Positions 1-11,861 of a stretch of 64,000 nucleotides of DNA are shown here, piece by piece. This DNA comes from Saccharum officinarum. Its lineage: Eukaryota; Streptophyta; Magnoliopsida; Poales; Poaceae. The notes beneath the pieces were generated by a model. That model made no database searches. It had not been told where the DNA came from and was given only the letters and a program-made list of their open reading frames with translations. The stretch lies in the NCBI GenBank assembly GCA_020631735.1, contig CM036199.1, positions 18,517,553 to 18,581,552 of the forward strand, in the 5' to 3' direction. Both the position numbers and the translations under genes were made by a program. How positions within the stretch are numbered: position 1 is the stretch's first letter; every line of letters starts with the position of its first letter.

Positions 1-69
1 GAAAGCAACAAAGGGATCCTTTGGCTCACTGCCTATGACAGAAACATTCAAAAGCTAAAAAGCTGATAC
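1..69 (-). other. Intron of the amine oxidase gene cut by the window edge
   Basis: On the minus strand the exon ending at 70 is followed by a consensus GT donor (69-68). The remaining bases to position 1 contain no acceptor leading into the expected C-terminal codons, so this is intron and the last coding exon lies outside the window. Confidence 0.75.
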
Positions 70-3000
70 CATGAGCATGAAGCCTATGCGCTCCACCGGC
101 ATGACTGGCCAATCTTCCAGCCTTGGGATATGGGTGAGCCCAAACACGTACCTGCCGATGCGGAACATGGTTTTATCAGATTTTGCAACATGTAAGCAGT
201 AAGCTAAACAAACAGTTCCGATTTCTGCGTAACAGTAAGTGGTTTTCAAGAAAACGGTCTGTTATGAAGAAAGTACCAGAGAACAATATCGGTTTCCTCC
301 AGAGGCCTATCCTTCTTGACCCATGTTGGCAGGCCCTCGTGGATGCGAGGATTCTGGTTGGGAAACTCCCCTCCAGGGAACATCTCGTCACTCTTGTATT
401 GAGTGACCCAGAGATTGTGCTTCAAGAACCCAGCCCTCCTCAGAAATTTCGCCTCAGGCAGAGCCAAAGGCAGGCAGTTCGAACCAGGTACGAGCCTGTA
501 ACCAGTTGGCTGCCCGGTCCGATTTACAGTTCGTGTGTTGCGTACCTGAACGGAATGAAAACAAGTAAAATGAGCAATCAACAATAGTGCAATTATTAAG
601 GACAATTATGCTCACATTTGTTTGATGCAAGATCATTACTGATACAAATACTAATATGAACATGCAAAGGCAAAGCAAAATGCATCCGTTGTCACAACTC
701 AGAAGAGAGCAGCCAGCCAGTAATTTTCATCATTATTGAATTGCATAAGCATAAAGATAATGACCAGGTATTGGATGCACAATATAATGGTACAACAATG
801 CTGGTAGGAATAACAAAATGTTAAAACATGAAAACAGAGCTCTTACAATCCAGTGGCGTACAGATGAAGGGTCGCAATCACGCATTGCTTGCAACTCAGA
901 CTTCAGCAACTTCTCTTCAGCATAGAAAGCATTATTATGCACATTATGTGTGCCTGCACTTTCCACTTTAACATTAACCTCAACCACCTGCACAAGAAAT
1001 GATGAATCACAATGGCTTTGATATAATGGATATCAAAAGATACTGCATTGGATAAAGGCACAGATTGATATCATGCAATGCATAGTGGTCTTACACACTT
1101 GGCCTAAGAAGCATATACGTAAGTATTTTATGTAACATTAGCAGGTACAAGGTCATTTCGATTTCTTTTATCTGGTCTAATGTACAGATATAATTGAATT
1201 TTGTGTGGTCCCATTCAGATTGCAAACTATTTTTTGTGGGCAATTTGATAGATATAAAAAAAGGGTGCAAATAGATGGCAACCCCCACCTGGTTATGAGC
1301 CTCATTAGGTTTGCAATCAACAGCCATGTCCATTCGGGCAACAAAGAAATGCTGATGAACTGGTGCATACAGACCAGGGGCAATAGTTGTGCCATATTTC
1401 CTTGATACCCCAGGCATCAGGGCCCCTAAGCTGAGAATTCCAGTAAGCTTTACTTCTGCTTCTATTTTTCCATCCTGCAACCAAGAGGATCAACAAATAA
1501 TTGCAAAAAATTGAAGCTTCAGGAAAATTTTAACGTTCAATCACTAAAACCATCAGTGAACTGTGATCTTTGCAGTATCAAAATTGAACTCTTTCATGCA
1601 TAACTAAGCAAACTTATATAGATAATATAATATATATTGGCATTAGGTAAATGCTACTTACTTTCTGACATTATAAGAGGAAAACCAATGAAATAGTTAC
1701 CTGATAAAAGTGCCAGTAAAAACCGTACTCATAGTTTGCAACTGTACAGACAAATGAAACAGTGAGCCTCCTTGATCGCCTTACTTCTGCTAAACCAGTT
1801 CTCCAGTCTTGGTGTTTCCAAAGGATCCCATGATCCTCCTCATGCAAACAAACACAATTCTCAATTGTCTCCACACCACCAGTGAAGTTTGTGAAATGTG
1901 CATCAAAATATTTTATGTAGCCCAAGCAATCACATCCCTGTACAAAAAGGTTAAAGAATATAGTCAAATCAAAGCAACATTAAATGTAGAAGAGGATACT
2001 CATCAAGAACTGAACAAAATAACCTTCTTAAGAGAATGAGCATTTTTTCCAAGTCCATCTTCTCCAGCATCAAATGCATTCTTGCGATAATGTGGTTCAT
2101 TTGGATCTCCATAAGGAACAACCATCTCAACAAAGCTCAATCTATGTGCTATAGGTCTACGTCCACGGCTACCATCAACATAAGCAACAGAATAGATAAC
2201 CAAACCCTCCTTGGGGGTGAAACCAATACGGAAGTTCCACTGCCATATAACCATTAAGTTGTTATTTATTTCAAAAAAACATTATGTTAATAATAGCATT
2301 GCAGTTCAGCAAACAATTACCTTCTGCCATTCCACAAAATAGCCATTAATGCGGAAACTTGGACCCTCAGGCTGATTGATGATAAGTTGTTTTACATCAC
2401 TTCGATCAACACCACCTCTTGTTTCCCCAGGAGTATAGTTTCTCAAATGATCTGGAGGGGGTAGAGGAACCAACTTCCTATCTTCAAACTCTATCACAGC
2501 ATTATTCTGCATATCAACAACAACATGGATTCCTTCGACAGGACGAGCGTACCCATTCTCCATGGGGCTATCACTCTCAGTTCTGCAAAATATCAGAGGC
2601 TTGCCAAGTCTGCGACTGGGAGCATCAGCTTCGCTGTAGTAGCCAGCACACCTGACAATTTAATAGACAAAGTTTTAACTTTCCTTTCAATTTACAAATA
2701 TGATAATGCAAGGTGCAACATAGCACAATATGAAAAATTTAGCCTGAGAAATTCCTTATAGATTACCAAGCATCCACCATAACAAGATCCATGTCATCCA
2801 CACCTCTTCTCTTCATAGCTTCAATAAATGGAGGGTAACTTTTGACTGTAGCCTCACATTCAGCATACTCCATAGCATCCTGTCAAAGATAAAATTTTAA
2901 AATAGTGGAGTAAAATTATCCATGTCATCCGCACCTCTTCTCTTAATAGCTTCCATAAATTCAACTAGCCGAGTAACATGAATGTTCGAAAAATACAAAC

Positions 3001-6000
3001 AGATACCATAGTGAATGAAATAACAACAGGCTGTTACATACAACTACATGGACCAAGTCATCGGCAGATTGAGACAAATAGTCATAAGGCATGAAGAATT
3101 CTGAACAAAAATTAGTCGACATACCATTGCAGGTTGAACATCTGGAACAACTTCAGATGATATCACTTTCCCTCTGTGATGTCCACCCCTAGTAGCTGCA
3201 TGCACTTCAGACAGTTCCACTATCCAAATGCTAGTCTCATTTGATTGTTTATTGTAGACAACAAGTCTGGCCCTCCTAGGAGGTAACCTGCTTGGAATAA
3301 CAGCAGAACCTTTGCTTCTAGGGAGCAGTGATGGCTGGAAAGGTGGAAAGAAGTAGGCATCGGCTAATGCCACAACATTCTTTTCTGGCTCCAACAGCAC
3401 AACTTCAACAAAGCGCATGCTGTCTCTTTCCTACAATCATTAGAATTTTTCTTGTCAAATTCTTATTTTCAAGATTGCATGGAAAAGCATATGTATAACT
3501 TCTGTTGGCATACCTCAGGAGATCTTCCAGCAGCTCTTACAGTTGCTACAGCAACTGCAATTTCAGCAGCAGATAATGGATCTAAAGGGTGGCACCTCTG
3601 GGCTCTTGTCATTATTGGTATCCCTGCATTTTTTGGTCCAGAAAAACACTAGTTGAGTTAACACATGGTTCAAATAGCATGTGTCTATCTAGGTTATAGG
3701 CTGTTAAATAAATGGTAAATACAGAGAACCATGTCAAGCAGGGTTGTCAAATTTTCGCGATGACCAATAAGGAAGAATATGGGACAGGTGATGCTTAACG
3801 AACTTCTTACACAAACATCTTTCAACGAGTTCTAAAATATCACATGGACCAATCATCAATCACAAAAACCATGAATAAAATAAGGAGAAATATTAGCATA
3901 GGTCAAGCTTTCAAAATAGATAATTTGGCATGTGCTTATCAGGGGGTCAGAAGAGGTGCCACCTAAATAGATATATCTCTAAGGCAAAAGATAAGAAACT
4001 GTATTGGCGTTGACCATACAGTATAAATGGAAGTCTTAAAATATTTTGTAACCAAACCAACCAGTGCCCATGTGCTGGATCTAGACATCTAATTGATGTT
4101 CTTTTTTCAGTTCACAGCAACGACAAAGTCACCAACACGATGACCTCATTAGATTAGGCACAGTGTATGAACCATTGCTCATACTTCACTTCTTCATAAT
4201 AAAGAAGCTGATGGTCAACAGGAATAAATCTGGTGATTTATAAATGTAAAATAGTTATTTTCACAGAAAATCCATGTCACGTCATTAAAAAGGTGCTACG
4301 CAGATTTTTTGTGAAAAAAAGAAAAACTATTTATATTTTGCATGTTCGCGAAAAAAGTGTTATACTTTCCACCAAAAGGACATCTGCTCAGAAATTTGGT
4401 AACCATAAGAGAATATCAAGAAGGATCTCTCAAATCCTTAATGATATTTTTGGTTGACACTTGATACAAAAGTTAAGGTTGATATAATGTCATTTTCCCG
4501 TTACAGATAGAAAACAACATCGAAGTCAACATCACCTCGAGCATCCGGTGAAACTTAAAGGGTAGCACTGTAGCAGCATGCAGACAGGCCAGACAACACA
4601 ATAAAGTGCAAAGGTAGCGTGCACCTCATCAATTCAGAATCCCCAAAAACGCTACTACTACACAACGAAATGTGGACTGGGTGAAACAACATGCACCAGC
4701 AGCTAATGCTAGTGGCACATACATGAAAAACGTGAATGCCAAAAAACTCTGTCGACCTACATTATTGATCCAAAAAAACTGAAAAAACAAGCAGCATATA
4801 CGCCCGTTGGCAAGCTGACATCATTTATCCAAATTGGGACATTTTCCTCACTTCCCTACCGGAAAGGCAGAAACCTCATCATATACAGAAGTAAAAAACA
4901 AATTGATCACTACAACTAGTGATAAAAAAAAAGTTAGACTGTCTGCACCGGCTCCGCTATCCGCGTCCGCTATCCGCGGATAGCGGACCGAATGGCTGCA
5001 GCGGCGTCCGCCAAATCGCCAGCTCATCCTCTATTCCTTCCTCCGTCCGCTACATCTAGCGGGATGCAGGGCATCCGCTACGCCCCCGAGCCGGCCCCAC
5101 CACGCGCGCACGCCTCTCTGCGCCCGTCCGGAAGGGGAGCAGCGCCGGCAGAAGGGGAGCAGAGCCGAGCCGTCCGCCGCGCGCGCGTCCGCCGCCAGTG
5201 CGCGGGCCTCCACCGCGCTGCCCGGCCCTGAGCTCCACCGCGCTGGCCCAGCCCCGAGCTCCTCCGCGCCGCCCTGCCCCGAGCTCCACCGCGCCGGAGG
5301 GAGCAGGGAGGGGGCCGCACCCGCCGCCGGCGGAGGGAGCAGGGTTGGGGTCAGTGACGGAACTAGGGGGGCTAGCAGGGGCCAAGGCCCCCCCTAACAT
5401 CCGATAAATGTTAATGTAATCACTGTAGCAGTTATGATTTTCAAGTGAAGAAGAGACTGTATCCATGTGTTGTCTTGGTCTTGCCCCCCCTAATTTGATC
5501 GTCTGGTTCCGCCTCTGGTTGGGGTGGCCCGTCGCGCGCCACCGCGAGGCGCCTCCCTCCGCCCGTCCCTGCCAAGCTCGCCCGGAGCCGCTCACGCGCC
5601 CGCCCGCCGCCGCGCCTGCTCGCCGTCACGTCTGCGGGCCGAGCTCGCCGTCGCGTTTGTGGGCCAGTGAAGGAGGAGCCGCGCCCGCGCCCGGAGCCGG
5701 AGGAGGCAGCACGGGCGGGGTCGTGGCCGCCCGGCGCGGTGAGAGAGGCGGGAGAGGGAGAGATAGAGAGAGGGGGAGGGAGGCGGCTGGGAGGAAGAAG
5801 ATGGAGAGAGAGAGGAGCGGGCGGAGATAGAGAGGAAGGAGGGAGAGAGAAAAAATAAAATAATTCTGAAATATAGGCCCTACAGTGGATAGAGGATAAT
5901 ATAGAGGATGAATGAGTGCTGGAGAAAATGATATAGAGGAGAGAATCTTGATGACTAGGACAGAATATTCGTTTTAGATGATGAATATAGAGGATGACGA

Positions 6001-6879
6001 GTGCGAACAGTCTTAGCGCACCAAACTGTTATCGAGCACAGTTCTGAACGGTAGGCTACAAAGACTGACTATACTTTTAGATTTTTGTGACAGCTAAGAC
6101 CCACTAGTATTTTTTTTTCGCGAGCGTGAAGACGTATGGTTGTGTGGCCTTAGCCATCACATCTAACCCCGTGCTCCAATCATCACTTTAGCCAGATGGG
6201 CAGAGTAAACCACGATTTGCCTCTATACAAGATCTAATTTGCACACGCCCAGATTCCAAGACCTACTAATATGTACAATCTGGTGGCATGCACACGAGAG
6301 CTACTCCTATGTTGTTGGTGCAAATATCATCCATCCACGTATCTGAACCTGGCAGATCCTACAAACTAATCTGCATCCTCTGCTTTGCATGCGCACGAAA
6401 CGATGCACTCTGTAGTCTGTATACAGCTACCACCACTAAGATTGCGTTTCCTCAATCAACATCTAACCTCACGAAAAATCGTGATCGGCAGAAACACCCA
6501 CCATGGCATGCCTCACCTAATTTAAGATCCATGCACGGCAGGAAACTCCCGTAACATTAGTCGTGACCCAATCAAAATAGGATCCGACTTCATCGGGACA
6601 CAGAGACGGAGATGGATGGAGGTGGCGGCGATTTCAGATACCTTTGGAGGAGGCCTTCGCTGTGGTGGGCTGGACCGCGGCGATCTCCTCGATCACGGCG
6701 CCGCTTGCGCCTGCGGCCGATGCGGCCACGCGCTCACCGCCTCCCGCAGCGAGGGCGACGACCTTGCCGCCGACCGGGGACGCTGCGATCGCGCGCATGG
6801 GGACGACAGGGGCGCCAGCGACACGCGCGGGCGCATCGCGGCTGCAGCATGCCGACGCCTTTTCCTTAGCTGCGGCCAT
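70..6879 (-). CDS. CuAO: Copper/topaquinone primary amine oxidase, eleven of about twelve exons
   Basis: Oxidatively deaminates primary amines such as putrescine to aldehyde, NH3 and H2O2. Exons (minus strand, 5' to 3'): 6879-6642, 3623-3514, 3430-3125, 2879-2767, 2651-2321, 2239-2024, 1937-1701, 1474-1289, 987-847, 545-277, 151-70. All have GT/AG borders and join in frame to 743 codons; the family runs to about 775, so roughly 30 codons are missing off the left edge. Key residues are visible: topaquinone precursor Tyr507 in TVANYEY, catalytic-base Asp423 in FDAGE exactly 84 residues earlier, copper ligands His557 and His559 (HQHFF) and His723 (THIPRLEDW). The N2/N3 domains lie in exons 2-4. 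The start at 6879 was chosen because the family N-terminus (MAAAKEKA) begins there and the open frame upstream has no other Met until far into the promoter. The N-terminal 80 residues are Ala-rich, as in the peroxisomal plant group; the C-terminal targeting signal cannot be checked here. No frameshift or stop was found, so the gene looks functional. Confidence 0.95.
3624..4933 (-). other. 3' part of amine oxidase intron 1
   Basis: AT-rich sequence between the exon 2 acceptor and a transposon. No open frame with family resemblance and no repeat with clear ends was seen here. Confidence 0.6.
4937..6012. mobile_element. PIF/Harbinger-like non-autonomous element in intron 1
   Basis: Ends are inverted: left GACTGTCTGCAC against right (reverse complement) GACTGTTCGCAC. 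Both ends are flanked by TTA (4934-4936 and 6013-6015), the 3-bp target duplication of the PIF/Harbinger superfamily. The core (about 4980-5850) is very GC-rich, unlike the surrounding intron, and the right side has repeated TATAGAGGAT motifs. No transposase is visible. The GC-rich core may be captured host sequence; its open frames are low-complexity and are not called as genes. Confidence 0.6.
5352..5517. mobile_element. 166-bp hAT-type MITE nested in the Harbinger-like element
   Basis: Ends CAGTGACGGAACTAG and (reverse complement of the right end) CAGAGGCGGAACCAG agree at 12 of 15 positions and match the hAT terminal type. The element is flanked by a perfect 8-bp duplication GTTGGGGT at 5344-5351 and 5518-5525, the length hAT elements make. 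Runs of C and G just inside each end are subterminal repeats. It is too short to code for anything. Confidence 0.85.
6016..6641 (-). other. 5' part of amine oxidase intron 1
   Basis: Intron sequence between the exon 1 donor (GT at 6641-6640) and the Harbinger-like element. No coding or RNA feature seen. Confidence 0.6.
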
Positions 6880-7269
6880 TGGAGCGGGTTCGCGAGCTGA
6901 CCGTGTCCGTAGTCTCCTCCTCCGCCTCCGCCTCGCCGGCTCCCACGATCTGACATACAGCACAGGCCTCCGCCTCCCGCGCCTTCTGCCCCCTCCCCTC
7001 TCCGCCGCCTCCTCGTCGCCGGGGCACTCGCGCGTACGGGTCGGGGCTAGGGTTCCGGGAACCCTAGGGAAGGGAGCGGGGTTCTCTCCGTCCGCGAGGA
7101 GCCGCCGAGGGAGGAGGGGGGAAGGAAACGGCAACCGGTGGGAGACGGGGTTTGCAATGGTGGTGGGGGTGGTGGCGTTGGCGGTGAGAACTGGGAGGGA
7201 GGGAGAGTGGTGTTGGGTTATGTGCCGCGTCGGGTGATTTGGAGAGCGATGCGTCGGGGATCGGGGGCT

Positions 7270-7287
7270 CACGTGGATTTTATAGAA
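7270..7287 (-). promoter_or_regulatory. Candidate TATA box and adjacent G-box of the amine oxidase gene
   Basis: On the minus strand, CTATAAAATC lies at about 7277-7286, roughly 400 bases upstream of the ATG at 6879. A perfect G-box palindrome CACGTG (7270-7275) sits just downstream of it. Transcription would start near 7250, giving a 5' UTR of about 370 nt that is GC- and pyrimidine-rich. The G-box suggests bZIP/bHLH control (light or ABA type); this is inference. Confidence 0.5.
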
Positions 7288-7466
7288 AGGCAGGGGAAAA
7301 AGGTCACCAGGGCGTGCGCTGTGGATGGGCTGGATTCTTCCGGGTTTTGCGTTTTCTTTCTCCTCTTCTTGTTGCGATTGGATTATCGCTTTTGGATTAA
7401 GGCGACGGGGACTTTTTGTACAGGAAAATTCTGGACTCCCTCCGTTCTTAAAAAAAAATACGTACA

Positions 7467-7900
7467 GGTCAGTCTTAGCCGGCTCCATAAAAGTTTTATG
7501 GCACACTTTGCAACACACTCATATTTTAGAGCAAGTATAATAACAGGCTATAAACAGGCTGAATGATGGGATGGAAGAGAGAGAAGTAGCAGGCTATAAG
7601 CTTACAGTTGGTTTAGACACGAGAACCGAGAAACTCTGTGAGAGAGACAAATAGACCATGTATTAATGTTGAAGAGCTAACTATTATAAGAGTGGGCTAA
7701 GAGGTAGGCTGTAAGAATCCTTACCGTCAACGATCGGCTGTATTATTAGTCTTGCTCTTAGAAACAATATAGAAGAGTTTCATCTCCATGAAACTTTCTC
7801 TACCTCTATAAAACTCTTATTATCTCTCTCTTCATCGATACATGTCATGTCAGCAATTTAATATATATGAAACTCTATACAACTCTATTTGAGATTGGCC
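7467..7900. mobile_element. Possible Tourist-like MITE split by a nested MITE
   Basis: The left end GGTCAGTCTTAG and the right end (reverse complement) GGCCAATCTCAA differ only by transitions. Sequence on the two sides of the inner MITE shares the words GAAACT and CTCTATA expected of one element. No target duplication can be shown. Confidence 0.35.
7529..7757. mobile_element. 229-bp Tourist (PIF/Harbinger) MITE
   Basis: Terminal inverted repeats GAGCAAGTATAATAACAGGC and (reverse complement of right end) GAGCAAGACTAATAATACAG. TTA flanks both sides (7526-7528 and 7758-7760), the Tourist target duplication. Confidence 0.8.
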
Positions 7901-8091
7901 TAGAATTTATCCTACAATAAATGCACTTTTAAACCATGAACGACAACCTAAAACTAATATCTTTTGCTACTTTCTCCATTCTCAATATTTCATGTTGCTA
8001 TATCTTTTGATATAAGTATATATAATTTTGTTGCAGCATTGGTTTTTTCCTCATATCTTAGAAGTCTACTTATTTTAGGACCGAGGGAATA

Positions 8092-9305
8092 TTTCAAATT
8101 TGTGTACACTTGGATAAAAACCATTTCACTTTTCCATTTCCATGCGGAGCAAGTTGTAACTCGTAAAAATATACACTATGTTTAGGTGGCATTTAGTAGA
8201 ATTTCATATTCTTTAAAACAATATCTTAGGTCCAGATGCTTTCTCTCATAATCAAGTTATTTCTCTTGCTAAATAGAAAACAAGGATCGGTTTAATTTGT
8301 TACCTTCTAATTTGTTTTGTTTAATAATGACCTTTTTTGGTTGATTATACTGACAAAGAATAAGGCACCGACAAGACAAACAATGGCCCTCAAGAGGATA
8401 CACAAAAAATAACAGCAATAGTTACAACAACGGTAATAACTAACTAAGACAAATCTACCAATGACAACCCGCTCTCAACATGAGTGACCAAAAAAACCGC
8501 AACAAAGATAACCACCTAAAGAAAGGACAAAGAAACCTCTACTACATGTAATGTTTCTCTTCCTCAATAGAAAAAACTAGAATGATTCAAATCGTTCCCA
8601 TATAACTTTCCGAGTTGTTGGCAATGGTTTTACTGATCTTATCGTCTCTCGTGTAATGTTTTATGTTCAGCAACCATTCTAGTGACTATGTTACGGATCT
8701 CCAATGCTGCATGATGACAAAAGCACCCTTCATATTTTGGTTCTAATGTTTTAAAGGTACATATAGTAATTTATTATACATCTTATATTCGGTTGCGTAA
8801 TATTTCGCTATCCTAGAAAGGGTACAGTTTTATGTTCGCTTGAAGTTAGACTATCTTAATTTTGACTAAAGTGTATAGAAAATAGTATTGATATTTACAA
8901 CTTTAAATATGTATACTGAAAATATATTTCATGATAAATCTAATATTAGTAATTTTATGCAAATCTGGTAAAACTTAAAAGTGTTTGACTAAACACGACT
9001 CTAGAACTGCATTCTTTTTGGACAAAGCTACTATGTTCATTTGATTTGTCAAGATTAGGTATGGGCCGGTAAGGAATAGTTGCAATCGTGCAAATAAGTT
9101 TTTGGGGTTTCTTTCTTCCCATGTATCGTTGTACAATGATGATGTTGATGGAATGGAATGCCAACTCATGCACACAACCATCTTTTCCATATGAATCCTG
9201 CCTCCAAAGGCTGGCCGGCCAGCGTGGCCACGTCGCTCGCTTTTCGCGGCCGTTCGATCAGGATCGATCGGGCGCGCGGACGGCCCAGATCGGGCAAGCC
9301 GTGGT
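8092..9305. other. AT-rich intergenic stretch
   Basis: No gene, RNA or element with defined ends was recognised. A short GC-rich patch lies at about 9200-9300. Confidence 0.5.
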
Positions 9306-9547
9306 CATTTTGCAAAAAAAACCCTTCTATTTTTCGAAAATCAATCCGCGCTCCAGAGGCCTTCTCAGTATATTTTGCGAAAACAACCTCATATTATTTC
9401 AAAATCAACCCGCAGTCCAGATCGGATGGCCTTCGGGTTTTTTGGAAACAAGACATTCCCTTTATCGAAAATAAACCCGCGCTCTAGAGACCCTCTCAAA
9501 ATTTTTTGCGAAAACCTCATCAGATTTTTCTCAAATCAACACACAGT
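9306..9547. repeat. Two imperfect tandem copies, period about 127 bp
   Basis: The words TCGAAAATCAATCCGCGCTC (about 9334) and TCGAAAATAAACCCGCGCTC (about 9465) begin equivalent blocks. Each is followed by a TTTTGCGAAAAC block and then a CAACCCGCAGTCC / CAACACACAGTCC block. Origin unknown; such text is often retrotransposon remnant. Confidence 0.55.
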
Positions 9548-9594
9548 CCACCTTTCATTATATCTCTTTTTTTTAAAAAAAATAAATTAGCTTA

Positions 9595-9935
9595 AACTTT
9601 AAAATTGCATAGTAAATCATAGAAAATCGTAAATTAGAAAATCAAGTTGATCTGAAATCCTCACGAGTATCTATGCAGTGCATCCATAATATGGCATGTT
9701 TTAGTAAGAATTTTTTCATATAAATTTTTACCTATGCTTTTAGGGGTAAAATCATATTGACTGAAACTTTAAAAATGCGTAGTAAATCACAGAAAAATCG
9801 TAAAATAGAAAAACAAGTTAGTCTGAAATCCACACGAGTAGATCTATGCAACGCATCCATAATATGACACGTCTTAGTAGGAATTTTTTCATAAAAAATT
9901 TTACCTATGCTTTTTAGGGTTAAAATCATATCGAC
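9595..9935. repeat. Two tandem copies of a ~170-bp unit
   Basis: Equivalent landmarks AGTAAATCATAGAAAATCG (9611) and AGTAAATCACAGAAAAATCG (9781), then GCATCCATAATATG and TTTTACCTATGCTTTT in each copy, give a period of 170 bases with similarity running the whole length. Confidence 0.75.
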
Positions 9936-11856
9936 GATTATTACAGCAATGCGTTATTTTAAATACTAAAACTACTACCATAAAGAAAGTACCAACACAA
10001 CCTTAACATCATATTTTTCTATAAAAAACAATGTTCTCCTACATCTTTACGTACTAGCTCTACACCACTACTTTATTAAAGAAAATACTATCAAGGCTAT
10101 GTATTGACAAATTTCATAATTCGAGGTCGAATTCTCCTCATTTCACAATTACATCAACCTTCCACCTACTTATGCTCCTCACTCGTTAATAAATAATTTA
10201 ACCCCTTCTTTCTCCACGACAAATATAGTCAAAAAGATATTATGGTTCCATTTCAATACCCAAAATAATATATAAATAAAATTATACCTTCACGATGATA
10301 AAGTCTCGAAAATACATAAAAATCATAAGATGAAAAAAAATTGTTGAGTTTCTCATCACTACACCTATATTCTTATTGCCACTGGCCCAATCGAAAGGAA
10401 AGGCGCGGCTTGCATTTCTAGTGATAAACCATAAATCTACCGGGCATTGCAGTCACTGTACACTTATCACAAAATTGTACCTTAATTAAGTTCCCTTATA
10501 TTATGGACCTAATAGTGATGTAATAGAAATTGTCCCATTGTAAACATCATGTAGAACTCCGAAGCAGCTAACATGTGGTAGTGTATTTTTGCTGCTCTTA
10601 ACACATGTCATTACACCTTTTTAAATTTTCAAACACATGTCATTGCAGGATGACGCACATTTTTATTTCTGTTGCCCATTGTATCGAGTCGAGGTATGCC
10701 ATTTGTATTATTGACAAAACTGCTGTTAACACGGTGGACTGACAAACACTTTGGCTATTTTAATTTGATTTCTCTTTTTCGTCAGAAGTTGAAAAGCTAG
10801 TAGTACTGGTCATGTTCATGCACCAGAAGACACTTTTGTCTGTCCTGCTTGTCACATATACGAGGAGAATATTTCAGCATGGTAACAGGCATCGAATCCT
10901 GGACTATGTGATCCTATAAAAATGAACAGTTCAATGTAGGAGTATATTTTATGGCAAAATTAGTAAATTACTGCAGTCGCTAGTGGTTAAAATGTGATTG
11001 GCGGCGCATGCGAGTGCGTGATCTGTGACTGATCGAGAGCAGGCACACGTCACACGTCAGGCTCCTCGACACGGACGGAGGACGAGTAAGATGACGAGGT
11101 TCTTATCATCTCAGAATAAATAGTCTGCCATTCTGCATCATATCTTGCTTGTTCTCACCATACGAGTAGCCTTACCCGCCGTTACAAACTCGGTCTCATC
11201 AGGTGCTGGTTGTGAAGATTTAAAACTCGGAAGATCCAAAAAATCGGTCTTTTGACCTTTATAAGGCCTAATCAAAAGTGATAATCTCTCCACTTTCAAT
11301 GAACTTTATCAAAGGTTTTATTTTCTTACTTAGTACTTCTTCATAAGCATCTCTCTTGCCATACCCCATCTTCATTTGATATAACTTGTACAATCATAAT
11401 GAGCATTCTGTAATTCAAGATTTAAATTCTGGATGATACCTCGGTAAATATAGGATGCTACACTTTGTACCAATCTATATTTTTTTATGGTTGTCGCCTT
11501 TAGAAAAACTTGACCTAAAGTCTAATTTCTCGATGATACTCATTGGTACCTCAAAGAAAAATATCATATACATGGCAAACATGTTTTAAATAAAGTTAAT
11601 CAAAATTAATCAACCACCGTACGAAAGTAATTTCCCTTTCGAGGGTTGCTCATTTTAATGAAAACAATCTTTAATGGATTTCCAATATCTGTTATAATTT
11701 TCTATGGTTCATTGAAATATTAAAGCAGTAATTGACCCACTCCACGTTCAAAAATCTTTGTTATTAAGATCTTTTTTTATTTACTAGCAAATATGTCAGT
11801 GCGTTACAACGGGAATCCTTTTTCTTCAGAGTCCAAGAACGGACGTGGGGCTTAGG
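9936..11856. other. AT-rich intergenic stretch
   Basis: Nothing with family resemblance or clear element ends was seen between the tandem repeat and element I. Confidence 0.5.
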
Positions 11857-11861
11857 GTTTG

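Larger units (their letters stand above)
7436..8089. mobile_element. Stowaway-like MITE interrupted by other MITEs
   Basis: The left end begins CTCCCTCCGTTCTTAAA, the typical grass Stowaway terminus. The right end, TACTTATTTTAGGACCGAGGGAA, is its inverted partner and is followed by TA. The left flank is GA, so the expected TA duplication is imperfect. The interior is taken up by at least one more MITE. The element lies about 150 bases upstream of the amine oxidase TATA box. Confidence 0.5.

Noticed and set aside
5056..5858. Open frames in the GC-rich part of amine oxidase intron 1
   Set aside because: They run across the borders of the nested hAT MITE and are low-complexity Arg/Ala/Pro text; composition explains them.
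6880..7518. Upstream extension of the amine oxidase first exon to an earlier Met
   Set aside because: The extension covers the promoter and 5' UTR including the TATA box; the family N-terminus begins at 6879.
7138..7566. Plus-strand 142-codon frame
   Set aside because: It is antisense to the promoter region and enters MITE sequence; no recognisable domain.
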